DNA from: Bacteroidia bacterium
GTDB lineage: Bacteria > Bacteroidota > Ignavibacteria > UBA10030
Assembly: GCA_022180565.1 (NCBI GenBank)
Contig: BQML01000006.1
Location: 1 to 64,000 of the forward strand
Direction of reading: 5' to 3'
DNA: 64,000 bases
Below are positions 1-9,258 of the stretch, in pieces (positions within the stretch are counted from its first letter, which is position 1; every line of letters begins with the position of its first letter). A program made the translations under genes and the position numbers. The notes below the pieces were generated by a model. That model searched no databases. It saw nothing but the letters and a program-made list of their open reading frames with translations, and was not told the DNA's origin.

Positions 1-485
1 CGGTTCACTCCGGAGGCTTTTGTGCCGATGATCACGGCCAGCTCGACTTCGTGGTCCATACGTCCCATGCCGAGGGGGATCCTCACCGTTGCTTCCGGGC
101 CGATAACCGATGAGCCCGCCTTCAGGAAGATGATAGGTTCCTCAGGGACCTGGAATTTTCCCTCGGCTGCATGGAGGGCATAGTTCAGACCAAGCGCAAC
201 AATCTTTCGAGGCCTTTCAATCGGAGCCCTCATGACTGCCGTTCTCTCAATGGCGAAGAGACGATCAAGCCGTTCTCTCCGAACGAAGTGAACAACCTCA
301 CGCACGTAACCGGCGTCAAAGGTGCCCGATTGAAGCCACGCGCCAAGGTTGGTCAACGGCTGCGGGAAGACGCCCCCCCGGGCCCATTCGAACATCACCT
401 GCGCTTTCGTAAAGTCGATCCATCGCTGAGGCGTATGAACACCGATCGCTTCTCCGCCGCTTTGGCTGAATTGCGCTATTCTCAT
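1..485 (-). CDS. Fumarylacetoacetate hydrolase family protein (partial, cut by window edge)
   Basis: The frame starts with ATG at 485 and stays open to base 1, so only about 161 residues of the N-terminal part are visible. Family marks are GLNYALHA followed about 35 residues later by DHEVELAVIIG. The ExE pair in the latter supplies metal ligands in this family, which includes fumarylacetoacetase and the 2,4-diketo-3-deoxy-sugar-acid hydrolases; members hydrolyse C-C bonds of diketo acids or act on related oxo acids. The start overlaps the stop of the ferritin-like gene upstream (ATGA, 482-485), which fixes the start and implies translational coupling. A role in late breakdown of a sugar acid would suit the locus, but that is inference; the substrate cannot be read from the sequence. 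Confidence 0.85.
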   Translation of the reverse strand, partial: MRIAQFSQSGGEAIGVHTPQRWIDFTKAQVMFEWARGGVFPQPLTNLGAWLQSGTFDAGYVREVVHFVRRERLDRLFAIERTAVMRAPIERPRKIVALGLNYALHAAEGKFQVPEEPIIFLKAGSSVIGPEATVRIPLGMGRMDHEVELAVIIGTKASGVN

Positions 486-1705
486 TGGCGGTCTCCTACG
501 GCATTGACCGTCTCCTTGAAGTAGACCCCTACGGGATGCTGACCTGAAAGAACCTGATCAGGATACGCAAGGACCCTCTTGCGCCGCAACGGGTCGTCTT
601 TCGTCAATTCGTCAATCCAGTGCACTCCATAGAGAACATGATTGACCTCGTCGGCAAGCAGAAACTCCACGAGTTGTTGTGATCGGGCGTCGCCGGTTTT
701 CTTTGCTTTGGCGATCCAATCGCGCAGATGCTTGCAACTTTCGCTTTCGAACGTCATGTTGGACAGGGCGAGACGTTCAAGTGGATCGGGTCTATTCACG
801 TCCTGCTCCCAGCCGAAACAGCTTGTCGGGAACATGCCGACATGGCCGCCGAGCTCTTCAAGCCTCCTCTGGACGATTTCCGCATGCCGCGCCTCATCCC
901 ACGCCTGATGCGCCATATCGACTTTCATCTGCCAAGGAATGTCGGGACAATCCGCGAGAATACGGCCCATGCGCTCCACCGTAATGAACTCACTGTTGAG
1001 GAGATCATGCAGGAGATGAAGCTTTCCTTCGTTGGTGTCAAACGACCAGTTCTTCTCGACAAATTCTGCATCGGGGGGAATGACGTTCCAGCGCTCATCG
1101 CGCACCGGGAGCTTGCTGTAGGGATGGGTTTTTGTGAAGGCGTACGTCCCCGGAGGTTTTCCTTCCGCCCACACTCCGCCCGCCTCCTGAAGCCGTTGCT
1201 TGAGTTCTTTCTCCCATGCAACAGCCTGCTCACGGTGCTCCGGCGAGCCAAGCCGGGGAATCACCGTTTCAGCCCATGCAATATGATCCTCTTCTTCATC
1301 GGCGATGTGGCGGAGAATGTACGCCGTCGGCTCGTCGGCAGGGAGCTCCACCCGGGTCAAGTGCTGTTTCAGAGCATCAATAACCGCCGGTTTCAGAACG
1401 CGATACAGACCGATCATCCGCCGGAGCTCATCGTCGGCCTTCCAGATTGTTTCAACAATCTTGACGTACTCGTCGCTGGGAGCAATGTATTGATACTGTT
1501 TCGATCGGCCCTTGAGCTCGGGGATTCGCTTTCCAATCAAGTCCGCATGGACGGCGTCCTGATACATATGCCGCCCGAAAGCAATCTTGATATCGGGCTG
1601 TACCATCGTGTAAGCCCAGCTTCCCATAAGCTCCATGGCTTGTATTTCGGCGTAACGATATTTTCCCAGCAATTGAAGATTTTGCTGGACCGTGAACGTT
1701 GCCAT
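482..1705 (-). CDS. Double ferritin-like domain protein (DUF455-like), probable di-iron protein
   Basis: 407 residues, mostly helical. Two ferritin-like halves are visible. The N-terminal half (about 15-150) carries YAEIQAMEL, DAVHADL and DEEEDH. The C-terminal half (about 225-365) carries E239, DEARH (E271/H274), E320/E322 and DEVNH (E353/H356), the E...ExxH...E...ExxH order expected for a di-iron four-helix bundle. DEARH followed by GGHVGMFP is typical of the DUF455 group. A good ribosome site (AGGAG, 6 nt upstream) supports the ATG at 1705. The 82-base gap to the upstream dehydrogenase is the widest in this operon. No signal peptide is seen, so it is probably cytoplasmic. An oxygenase or oxidase role is possible, but the reaction is unknown. 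Confidence 0.8.
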   Translation of the reverse strand: MATFTVQQNLQLLGKYRYAEIQAMELMGSWAYTMVQPDIKIAFGRHMYQDAVHADLIGKRIPELKGRSKQYQYIAPSDEYVKIVETIWKADDELRRMIGLYRVLKPAVIDALKQHLTRVELPADEPTAYILRHIADEEEDHIAWAETVIPRLGSPEHREQAVAWEKELKQRLQEAGGVWAEGKPPGTYAFTKTHPYSKLPVRDERWNVIPPDAEFVEKNWSFDTNEGKLHLLHDLLNSEFITVERMGRILADCPDIPWQMKVDMAHQAWDEARHAEIVQRRLEELGGHVGMFPTSCFGWEQDVNRPDPLERLALSNMTFESESCKHLRDWIAKAKKTGDARSQQLVEFLLADEVNHVLYGVHWIDELTKDDPLRRKRVLAYPDQVLSGQHPVGVYFKETVNAVGDRQ

Positions 1706-1787
1706 AACGACTCCTGATAGCAGATTGTAGATAAGAGGTCGTAGAGAAAGATCTGTAGGGTTGATTTGTTCTTTGGATTCTTGAATG

Positions 1788-2909
1788 CTAGACGTTTACC
1801 CAACCCTTCTGTTCAACCGACGCGTAGATGCACTCCAGGAGGTGATGCAGTTTCAAAGCATCTCGGAAACTCGGCGAGGGAGCGCGGTTGTTGATGATGC
1901 TATCCAAAAAACTGTACTGGGCGGCAATGTGGGAGCGGACCCAGCCCATGGTGAACTTGGGCGCGGGCATGACAGCAGGCGGCGGATATTTCTGAACCGT
2001 CGTAATCCGCCGGAATCCCTGCTCTCCTTTCGGCGCACGGGCATCGAATACATGCAGTTCATTCGGCTGCATCAGATTGAACGAGACCGCCCCGTTTTGT
2101 CCGTGGATCTCAAACCGCATTTCATCCTCGGCCCCGGTTGCGACTCGGGAGAACTCCACCGTCCCCAGGGCTCCGTTCTTCAGCCGGAGCACGGCGGCCA
2201 GTGCATCTTCCACTTCAACCGTTCCCATGACCGAGGGGTTCTCCGGCAAGGGGCGCTCTTTGAAAAAAGTTTCCATCGATGCCGAAACCGCTTCGACGTC
2301 CCCGACAAGATGATGCATGATATCGAGGAGATGGGGGCCGAGATCCACCAGCACTCCGCCGCCAATCACCTCCTTTTGCATCCTCCATTCACGCGGACGT
2401 TTTGGATCGATATATCCGGAATGCAGATAGACCCCGCGAAAATGGAACACCCTCCCCATGAAGTCTTTTTCCATCAGCTCCCGGGCCTTCATCACAGCCG
2501 GAATGAAGCGGTATTCGGAGGTGATTTGATGCCTGATGCCGGCCTTTTCCGCCGCATCGAGAATTTCGCGGGCTTCGGCTTCGTTGAAAGCCAGCGGCTT
2601 CTCGCAGTACACATGCTTGCCGTTCTCAATTGCAGCAAGCAGAGCATCCTTGTGCATCCTGTTCGGTGTGCAGATGTTCACAACATCGATGTCGTCGCGC
2701 GCAACAAGCTCCCTAAAATCCGTTGTGCCGAACTCGAAACCGGCTTGTTCGACCCCCTTACGGACCAGAGCCTCATTCGAATCGCAAACTCCTTTGAGGA
2801 TGATGCGGCACGGGTTCCCGTCGTAGTACAGGGGAATGGAGCGGTACGCATAGGTGTGAATCCTGCCCATCTGACCGAACCCAATGATGCCGATGCGGAG
2901 CTCTTTCAT
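1788..2909 (-). CDS. Gfo/Idh/MocA family oxidoreductase
   Basis: 373 residues. The N-terminal Rossmann fold begins with GIIGFGQMG (residues 7-15), and the family EKP motif follows in the YCEKPL stretch near residue 97, whose Lys is the usual catalytic or substrate-orienting residue. The C-terminal half is the alpha/beta domain with a GGGVLVDLGPHLLD segment. Such enzymes oxidise or reduce a hydroxyl of a sugar, inositol or sugar acid with NAD(P). It overlaps the aldolase stop by ATGA (2906-2909). A second, divergent family member is encoded at 20276-21283, so the locus has two such enzymes, probably with different substrates. Confidence 0.9.
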   Translation of the reverse strand: MKELRIGIIGFGQMGRIHTYAYRSIPLYYDGNPCRIILKGVCDSNEALVRKGVEQAGFEFGTTDFRELVARDDIDVVNICTPNRMHKDALLAAIENGKHVYCEKPLAFNEAEAREILDAAEKAGIRHQITSEYRFIPAVMKARELMEKDFMGRVFHFRGVYLHSGYIDPKRPREWRMQKEVIGGGVLVDLGPHLLDIMHHLVGDVEAVSASMETFFKERPLPENPSVMGTVEVEDALAAVLRLKNGALGTVEFSRVATGAEDEMRFEIHGQNGAVSFNLMQPNELHVFDARAPKGEQGFRRITTVQKYPPPAVMPAPKFTMGWVRSHIAAQYSFLDSIINNRAPSPSFRDALKLHHLLECIYASVEQKGWVNV

Positions 2910-3760
2910 TGTTGGCCTCCGCTGCCGACCATGGCGAGAGCGTCCTTGACGGAAGCACCCTGGTGCACGATTGCCGCGAGGGCATGAAGAATGCCCGAGG
3001 GGTGGGCATGCTGCCAGACGTTCCGTCCGAACACAATGCCTCTCGCCCCGGCGTCCATGGCATCTTTGACCATTTGCAGCATGTCCATGTCGGAATCCAT
3101 CTTCGGACCGCCCCGCACGAGGATCGGAGCCGACGAAAGCGAAACCAGTTGCTCGAATTGCCGGCGCGACTCGGGATAATCGGCCTTGATCACATCGGCG
3201 CCGATCTCGGAGGCCATACGAACGATCAGCTTCATGATCTCGAAATCCCGAACGACATTCGACCCCTTTTGGATTGCGAGGGGTTCAACAATGAACGGAA
3301 TTGCGTTGACACGGGCTTCTGCGGCAAGAGTAGAGAGAGTGCTGACATTGTCGGCCTCCTGAGCATCCGTGTCGTATCCGGCGAAGAGGAAGGTTACCAC
3401 GGCATCGGCCCCGAGCTGGATTGCATCGCGGACCGAAGCGACCTGCGCATAGTAGCCCTCCTTGGGTGCAGGAGATTTTCTCCAGATATTTGTGGCATCG
3501 AGACGAATCACAACGCCCGGCTTGTCCTTTCCGCGAAAATGGCCCAAGCATGCGCGGGCCGTTCCCGGGGTCATCTGTATGGCATCCGGCTTGCCCGGAA
3601 GCAACGTTCGCACTGCCGAATCAACGTTTTCCACTCCGGGGAGCGGACCGATAAACAGTCCGTGATCGATGGCCACAACGATCCCGTTTCCGGTGTCAGG
3701 GTTGAGGATTCTTCCGAGACGAAGCTGTGTACCGGCCAAATGGGACATAGGAAACCTCAT
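2906..3760 (-). CDS. Class I aldolase, DeoC/FbaB/LsrF-type TIM barrel
   Basis: 284 residues. The barrel carries VVAIDHG (Asp32) near the start, GADVIKADYP with the likely Schiff-base Lys192, and the phosphate-binding-like LVRGGPK (214-220) with GARGIVFGRNVW near 238. This is the arrangement of the archaeal/FbaB fructose-bisphosphate aldolase and LsrF group, which splits or joins phosphorylated ketoses. The gene is two places downstream of a PfkB kinase in the same coupled series, so it may cleave the phosphosugar that kinase makes (inference). It overlaps both neighbours by ATGA. The start ATG at 3760 is taken from that overlap; MSHLAG at residue 5 is an alternative start. Confidence 0.85.
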   Translation of the reverse strand: MRFPMSHLAGTQLRLGRILNPDTGNGIVVAIDHGLFIGPLPGVENVDSAVRTLLPGKPDAIQMTPGTARACLGHFRGKDKPGVVIRLDATNIWRKSPAPKEGYYAQVASVRDAIQLGADAVVTFLFAGYDTDAQEADNVSTLSTLAAEARVNAIPFIVEPLAIQKGSNVVRDFEIMKLIVRMASEIGADVIKADYPESRRQFEQLVSLSSAPILVRGGPKMDSDMDMLQMVKDAMDAGARGIVFGRNVWQHAHPSGILHALAAIVHQGASVKDALAMVGSGGQQ

Positions 3761-6474
3761 TTCTTCGGTTTTGGTGTTTCAACGTCAAGCCTGACGGTCG
3801 CGATCTCAAAGGGTCTCAACCGAAGCCTGATCGTTCGCCGTTTCATCACACGGACAGGCTTTAACGGCGATTCATCGAGTCTGCACAGAACGGCACTGCG
3901 AACCGGCAGATAGCTGGTCAACACACCCTGAACCGGCTGTCCGACGGGATTATAGACCCGAACGATCACTCCGCTCCCGGCTTCCGCTTCCTTGATCGTG
4001 CTGAGTTGAATGTTCCCTTCGACCGAAAACCAACTGCGATCGAGCACCGTCTGGTCATTTTTTCGGTTCACCGTGAACGGCGTGACGGTATAGAATTCCG
4101 CCTCCCTCAACACCACGGGCCAGAACACGTCTTCCTCCCCGCCATGCGGCACAAGGGCGTATTCGAAAACATGTCGGCCCAAACACTGTGCTTCCGGCGT
4201 CTCCGTCCACCACCCCGCTGCACCACCAGGGCGCGTGAGAAGGTTGCGTCCGGACAGCTTTCCCACACACCGAAGAAGGGTTAACGAGAGTTTCCCACGC
4301 TCGCGCACTCCCAGTTCGTATTCGGGTAGCCCGCGCGCGAGCAGTGTCAATCCCTTCCGCCCATCCCTCAGCGAGACGAATCTCTTCATCGGTGCCACCA
4401 GGGCGGGATGTTCGTACGGAAACTCCTGCACATCGTATTCACGGTGTGTGCGGTGCACAACGGCAAAAGGCGTTTCGGCAAAGGACTCGACAGTATCAAC
4501 GCCCGTGCGGAATATCGCCCGAAGACGATGATCTCTTGCGGTGTTCTCGATTTCAGTTTTCACCTCGACACGCCGCGCATCGGGGGTCAGCATGAGCGTT
4601 GTGGTCAGCGGAAGATCAACCAATTCACCGGATCTTCCCTGTTCATCCGGCGTCGCAGAAACGGGCACGCGCAGGACGATTCCGATCTTCAAGGACACAC
4701 GGAGAGGGTTTGCCTCGATAACGGTGATCTTCGCGTTTCCTCCTGAAGAATCGACCATCGTATCATGTTTGGGATAGGAATAGTTGTATTCGTCTCCCAC
4801 GTCTCCCGAATCTTCGAACGAATTCAATGGACCGTACCGGACACCGGTCGTCTTGTCCGTCAGCGACCACGAACCGTCGGGATGCACTTCGATCCGAAGG
4901 TACTTGTTCTCAAGATAATTGTGACCCGCGGAAAGCCCGTCCCGGCTCTCAACGAACGGAGGCACATCCCTGATCACCCTGTATCCCTTCCATCCGAGCG
5001 CGGGAATCTCCTCAGCGTTCATAATGATTCGCCACCTGTCGACGAGGATCTGGCTTGGGTAATCATGCTTCGAATACACGATGCCGAATGTTTCTTTTCG
5101 CTCCAGAACATGGTACGGTACGGGTTTTCCGCCGGAATCCTCCAACCGAAAGCTCTTTGGCCCAGCGAGCTTTGGAGCGACATGAACTTCCGGGTTCAAT
5201 CCGACGACGACGTCCTGCAAGGTGAAATCGACGTGGGCTTCCACAACCTCCGTGCGCGTCATGGGGGAGGGATTGAAAACAAACAGGAAGCGGTCGTCTC
5301 CCTTGGCCTTTTCGTCGTATGGTAAAAGTGCGTTCAGGGACTCCTGGAGGGCAAAAGCACCGATGTTCTTTGCTTTTTCATAGCGGCTCACCATTTCCCG
5401 ATGCACTTCGTCGGTGCTCGTTCCGCAAATGGCATCGTGATCGTGATTCTGAATGACATATTTCCATGCCTGCTCGATCTGGGCTGTGATCGACCGCGCC
5501 CCCATCATCATGGCAAAGACATTCAGAGGATCCACCATCCGTTCCAGAAGATTCTCGCCGGCGGCGTTCATTTGTTTCAGGTACATCCTGCTGGAATACA
5601 CGCCGCCCTGGACGACGAATGCATGCCGGTATCCAAACCGCGTTTCACCATTCAGAACGGGGAGTTTTGATGGCTTGATCTCTCGCCGGAGCCTGGAGAA
5701 AAATTCAGGAAAACTGCTGTGGACCACATTCACACCCAGGCGCTTACGCAGGATTTGGATAGCCCCGGTGACTGCCTCGTCGGGCCAGTGGTGATCCCCG
5801 CCGTTGAAGAACAATCTTTGCGAGGTCGTGGACCGTTCGTCGAGTTCCTTTTGCATCCTGCGGAACTTTCCGATAACGACGCCCTCGTCCTGTGTCCCGA
5901 AGTATCCCGCGCTATAGCCGTCTTTGGGCATGTGGTGCAAGAGCACCTTCGAGCCATCCGGCCCGATCCACCAGTATTCCGAGGGTTCCTGCCCGGGCTC
6001 TCCGCCGAATCCACGATAGAACATTGCCGTGTCAAGGCCGAAACCGCGAAGGATCTGAGGCATTTGTGCAATATGAGCGAACTGGTCCGGAATGTAACCA
6101 ATCTTCATGACGCCCCCGAGGTCTTTTCCATAACGCATACCGAGCAGGAGATTTCGGATCTGTCCTTCTCCGCCCGCAAGGAACTCATCCTGCAAGATAT
6201 ACCAGGGTCCGATGAAGAGCTTCTTTTGCTTGATGAGTTTTGCGATGGTTTTTCTCCGGTCGGGCCGGATTTCGAGATAATCCAGAACAGCCGCGAGCTG
6301 GCCATCAAGCGTATAGCTTCTGAAGCCCCGATCCTTTTGGAACATCCCAAGCAAATCTTCGATCATTTCCACGAGCATTGCGCGGAATCGATCAAAGGGG
6401 AAGTACCACTCTCTGTCCCAATGAGAATGGGATACAATGTGATAGGTAGGTTTCTTTGCCTTCGTTGCTTTCAT
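3757..6474 (-). CDS. Alpha-mannosidase-like glycoside hydrolase, family GH38
   Basis: 905 residues from the ATG at 6474. A longer frame to 6534 exists, but 6474 forms an ATGA overlap with the kinase stop and is followed at once by the catalytic domain. The Zn-binding HSHWDREW motif lies at residues 16-23 (His18 and Asp20 as ligands). IPDQFAHIAQMP holds the expected nucleophile Asp, and NHDHDAICGTSTDEVH matches the third GH38 signature. The C-terminal half is beta-rich, as usual for GH38. There is no signal peptide, so it should act on imported oligosaccharides in the cytoplasm. GH38 members release alpha-linked mannose; other specificities exist, so the exact linkage is open. Confidence 0.93.
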   Translation of the reverse strand: MKATKAKKPTYHIVSHSHWDREWYFPFDRFRAMLVEMIEDLLGMFQKDRGFRSYTLDGQLAAVLDYLEIRPDRRKTIAKLIKQKKLFIGPWYILQDEFLAGGEGQIRNLLLGMRYGKDLGGVMKIGYIPDQFAHIAQMPQILRGFGLDTAMFYRGFGGEPGQEPSEYWWIGPDGSKVLLHHMPKDGYSAGYFGTQDEGVVIGKFRRMQKELDERSTTSQRLFFNGGDHHWPDEAVTGAIQILRKRLGVNVVHSSFPEFFSRLRREIKPSKLPVLNGETRFGYRHAFVVQGGVYSSRMYLKQMNAAGENLLERMVDPLNVFAMMMGARSITAQIEQAWKYVIQNHDHDAICGTSTDEVHREMVSRYEKAKNIGAFALQESLNALLPYDEKAKGDDRFLFVFNPSPMTRTEVVEAHVDFTLQDVVVGLNPEVHVAPKLAGPKSFRLEDSGGKPVPYHVLERKETFGIVYSKHDYPSQILVDRWRIIMNAEEIPALGWKGYRVIRDVPPFVESRDGLSAGHNYLENKYLRIEVHPDGSWSLTDKTTGVRYGPLNSFEDSGDVGDEYNYSYPKHDTMVDSSGGNAKITVIEANPLRVSLKIGIVLRVPVSATPDEQGRSGELVDLPLTTTLMLTPDARRVEVKTEIENTARDHRLRAIFRTGVDTVESFAETPFAVVHRTHREYDVQEFPYEHPALVAPMKRFVSLRDGRKGLTLLARGLPEYELGVRERGKLSLTLLRCVGKLSGRNLLTRPGGAAGWWTETPEAQCLGRHVFEYALVPHGGEEDVFWPVVLREAEFYTVTPFTVNRKNDQTVLDRSWFSVEGNIQLSTIKEAEAGSGVIVRVYNPVGQPVQGVLTSYLPVRSAVLCRLDESPLKPVRVMKRRTIRLRLRPFEIATVRLDVETPKPKK

Positions 6475-7421
6475 GAACGCACGTAGGAATCGAACGATCG
6501 AATGGCCGTCGATGCCCCGACGGCGCTTACACAATCTGCCGCGACCGCATTCGCAATCCCGGCCGCCGTGAACGGATCATGGCCTTTCAACAACGCCGCG
6601 ACCATGCCGGCAACAAACGCATCCCCGGCACCCGTAGTGTCCGCCACCGTGCGAACGCGGACAGCCGGCACATACGCTCCCCTTGCGCCATCGTCAATAT
6701 AGCATCCTCTTGCTCCAAGCTTCACCCCCACGATTCCGCTCTTCATGACTCTCCGCAATTTGCGAACGATGGATTCCACGCTCTTCGCTCCTGTGAGACG
6801 CACCGCCTCCGCAAAACTCGGCACAAAACAATCCACGGAGGAAAGCAGGGCCATCAGGGGACGTTCGGCCATCCTCGGAGGAATTCCTCCGGTATCAAGC
6901 ACGATCCGGCATCCCGCGTGTTCGCGGATCGTCCGCAAAAGACGGGGCAATTCATCGTGCATTTCGGGAAGAAGTCCAAGATAACCAAACACAAGCCATG
7001 AGGAACGTCGCAAGAGATCGGAATGTGCCAGAACATCCTGAGGGCGGAACCTTGCCATACAGCCGCGTGTATGAAAAAATGTTCGTTCCCCGCTCTTGTC
7101 CACCGCAACAAAGGTCGCCGAGGTTTGCGCTTCACCATCGACTGTGACGCCCGAGGTCTCGAGGCCGAGCCTCGCATACTCTTGCAACAAGAAACGTCCA
7201 AAGCTGTCGTTCCCCACACGCGTGATTGCACCAATCCGAAAGCCCAGCTTTGCGAGGTCGATTCCGACATTCGAAACATTCCCTCCGGTTGTCATGGTCA
7301 GGAAATCCACCTCGGCCAGACTGCCCTTTCTGGGGGGACGGTGAACATTCACCGGTTTGCCGATGATGTCCACAACGGCAAGACCGGCAACGACGACATC
7401 CAGGTTCGGCGCTTCGCTCAT
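6471..7421 (-). CDS. PfkB family carbohydrate kinase
   Basis: 316 residues. The ribokinase-family fold shows TTGGNVSNVGIDLAKLG near residue 44 (substrate side) and DTTGAGDAFVAGM near residue 270, with the catalytic base Asp in GAGD and the anion hole in TGAG. It phosphorylates a sugar or related alcohol with ATP. It lies directly upstream of and overlaps the GH38 gene, and the class I aldolase follows, so a kinase-aldolase route for a released hexose is plausible. The particular sugar is not predictable from these motifs. It follows the upstream secreted-protein gene after 8 bases. Confidence 0.92.
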   Translation of the reverse strand: MSEAPNLDVVVAGLAVVDIIGKPVNVHRPPRKGSLAEVDFLTMTTGGNVSNVGIDLAKLGFRIGAITRVGNDSFGRFLLQEYARLGLETSGVTVDGEAQTSATFVAVDKSGERTFFHTRGCMARFRPQDVLAHSDLLRRSSWLVFGYLGLLPEMHDELPRLLRTIREHAGCRIVLDTGGIPPRMAERPLMALLSSVDCFVPSFAEAVRLTGAKSVESIVRKLRRVMKSGIVGVKLGARGCYIDDGARGAYVPAVRVRTVADTTGAGDAFVAGMVAALLKGHDPFTAAGIANAVAADCVSAVGASTAIRSFDSYVRS

Positions 7422-7429
7422 ACTTCTCT

Positions 7430-9247
7430 CTATTCGGTCACCCGAAGGGCTTTGAAATCCAGCACACGCCTCTCGCCGCCATGAGTAATCGTCAATCGTT
7501 CACTTCCGACTTCCGCGTTCAGAAACGGACCTTCGAAGAGGCGGGTTCTCTTCAAATCCACCCTTTTTCCGTTCAGCACCCGGCCATCAGGAAAGGAGAA
7601 TCTCATGAGTGCCCCATCGATTGTTCGATATTCAACCGAAACGGTTCCCGGTTTCAGTGTTGCTTTTGGAATGTGTGCCCTCAGTTTTGCTGTGAATTCG
7701 TTGAACGCGCCGATCTCTGCTTTCGACCGTACTTCAACGACGTACCCGTTCTGCAGTTTGTGGCTTCTGAGTCTCCAGTTCCCCATGGGGGGCCGGTCGG
7801 TCTCCATTTCAGGCCTTCCGATGGTGTTCTTGGTCTGCCCGGGCTTCTCATACTCGGCGATCCATTCATACTCCTGCAATGGGTACCATCCGACGTAGGT
7901 GTCTCCTGCGCGGCAGACAATCCATCCGGATGGATCAACACTGCGATGATCAAGCGTCATCGGAAAGAACCCGTCGATATGTTCCGTCGTCGTTCCCGGT
8001 TCGATGTCGTACAGCACGATCAACGTGTTCTTATGCTGAAACGTGCGTTCAAATGGGGAACTTCCGGTCCATTTGTCCGGATTGTTGTACGTCCCCTTCG
8101 ACGCAACAACGTCGGAGATCATCATGCGCTCCTCCTCGGGGAAGAACATGATCAACTCGAGGGCGGACCAGTACGGATGGAGACCAAAGATCGTCGTGTA
8201 GGGTTCGCCGCTCGTGAACCTGACGCTCCAGGTGTGCTGTTGAATGGGCTGAAGAATGCCGCCCTGCAATGAGCTCAGACCGTAATCCTTGGTAATGAAG
8301 GAGTACTTATAGACCGGCGGGTTCTTTTCGCTTCCAAGCCGAATAATATTGCGTACTCTCTTTCGTTCTTTGTGAACGTACGGTTTGGATCGGTCCACCG
8401 CCACACGATAGATGATGTGTGGGAGACGGTACGATGAGAGCGCAGGCAGGAGGGCCCAGCCGGATTGGGTGGGTTTTCCAGTGCCGAAGTACAGCCAGGC
8501 GAACGCGGAGGCCTGGGAAAGGAGGGGCTTGTACACCGCCGGCTGATAGATACGGCTGAATCCTCCGATATACTGACCTTCGAGATGGTCCACGGCAAAA
8601 TCCGCCAGAAGGTAATCGGCCATCATTCGCCCTCTTGTTCTCATGTCGGCATCCTGCGCAAACTGGGCGAGCAAGACCATGGGAATGACGTACTCCGGCA
8701 AATAATCCGGCGAATCAAATTCACCCTGTCCGATCGTTGTGGTGATGCGGATCCATTCGATCAGATATTCTTTTGCTTCGATTCGGTTCTCGTCCGAGCT
8801 CTTCCCATTGTACCATTCGGATCCCGGCAACCCCGGCCATTGCTCCGCCGCCAGGAAAAGCGATGCATAGTACATGCACCAGTGGTTTTCCGTGTCGCCC
8901 CGATACGGAGTGTACGTCTTCCACGCATTCCTCACAGCCGCCCGGGTCTCTTCCGACATCTTGTCCTTTCCGTGCAGGTAGGCCCCCATGACCGGGAACA
9001 TCCAAAACATATCGCCGCGGGGCTCCCGCAGGGCCTCGACGAACAGGCTGTCCGCGAGCCTCACATTGTTTCTGGTCGCGTACCGTGCCGCAATCGTGTA
9101 ATAGGATGCGGACGTGGAGGTATCAAACGCCGCTACGATGTGCGCGGCCCTTTCTGTGTATTCCCGAAGGTACGTTTCGGGGTCTTGGATCTGGCCGAAG
9201 CAAACCGCGGCAGCACCGACACAGAGAATGGAGAGGAGTTTCATCAT
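7430..9247 (-). CDS. Secreted protein of unknown function, (alpha/alpha) barrel-like, copy A
   Basis: 605 residues from the ATG at 9247 (MMKLLSILCVGAAAVCFG), which begins a clear signal peptide and has an AAGGA site 9-10 nt upstream; the open frame to 9316 is only an extension. The body is rich in helices, with a YRGDTENHW motif near residue 115 and TIGQGEFDSP near 180, then a beta-rich C-terminal half with FQHKNTLIVLYDIEPG and GFFPMT. These blocks recur almost unchanged in the gene at 10263-12032, so the two are paralogs. The architecture resembles six-hairpin glycosidases and lyases, but I do not recognise the family. It probably acts in the periplasm or at the cell surface. Confidence 0.8.
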   Translation of the reverse strand: MMKLLSILCVGAAAVCFGQIQDPETYLREYTERAAHIVAAFDTSTSASYYTIAARYATRNNVRLADSLFVEALREPRGDMFWMFPVMGAYLHGKDKMSEETRAAVRNAWKTYTPYRGDTENHWCMYYASLFLAAEQWPGLPGSEWYNGKSSDENRIEAKEYLIEWIRITTTIGQGEFDSPDYLPEYVIPMVLLAQFAQDADMRTRGRMMADYLLADFAVDHLEGQYIGGFSRIYQPAVYKPLLSQASAFAWLYFGTGKPTQSGWALLPALSSYRLPHIIYRVAVDRSKPYVHKERKRVRNIIRLGSEKNPPVYKYSFITKDYGLSSLQGGILQPIQQHTWSVRFTSGEPYTTIFGLHPYWSALELIMFFPEEERMMISDVVASKGTYNNPDKWTGSSPFERTFQHKNTLIVLYDIEPGTTTEHIDGFFPMTLDHRSVDPSGWIVCRAGDTYVGWYPLQEYEWIAEYEKPGQTKNTIGRPEMETDRPPMGNWRLRSHKLQNGYVVEVRSKAEIGAFNEFTAKLRAHIPKATLKPGTVSVEYRTIDGALMRFSFPDGRVLNGKRVDLKRTRLFEGPFLNAEVGSERLTITHGGERRVLDFKALRVTE

Positions 9248-9258
9248 GATCGCCGTCC

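Noticed and set aside
728..3913. Long plus-strand open frames (for example 728-1717, 1785-2987, 2909-3913) opposite the ferritin-like, dehydrogenase and aldolase genes
   Set aside because: They run antisense to genes with clear family motifs, have no recognisable domains and are Arg/His/Pro-rich, as expected from reverse-complement reading of moderately GC-rich genes.
2906..7421. Sulfoquinovose (sulfo-EMP) interpretation of kinase, aldolase and epimerase-family genes
   Set aside because: The aldolase resembles the FbaB/LsrF group rather than YihT, and no sulfolactaldehyde reductase or sulfonate exporter is seen.
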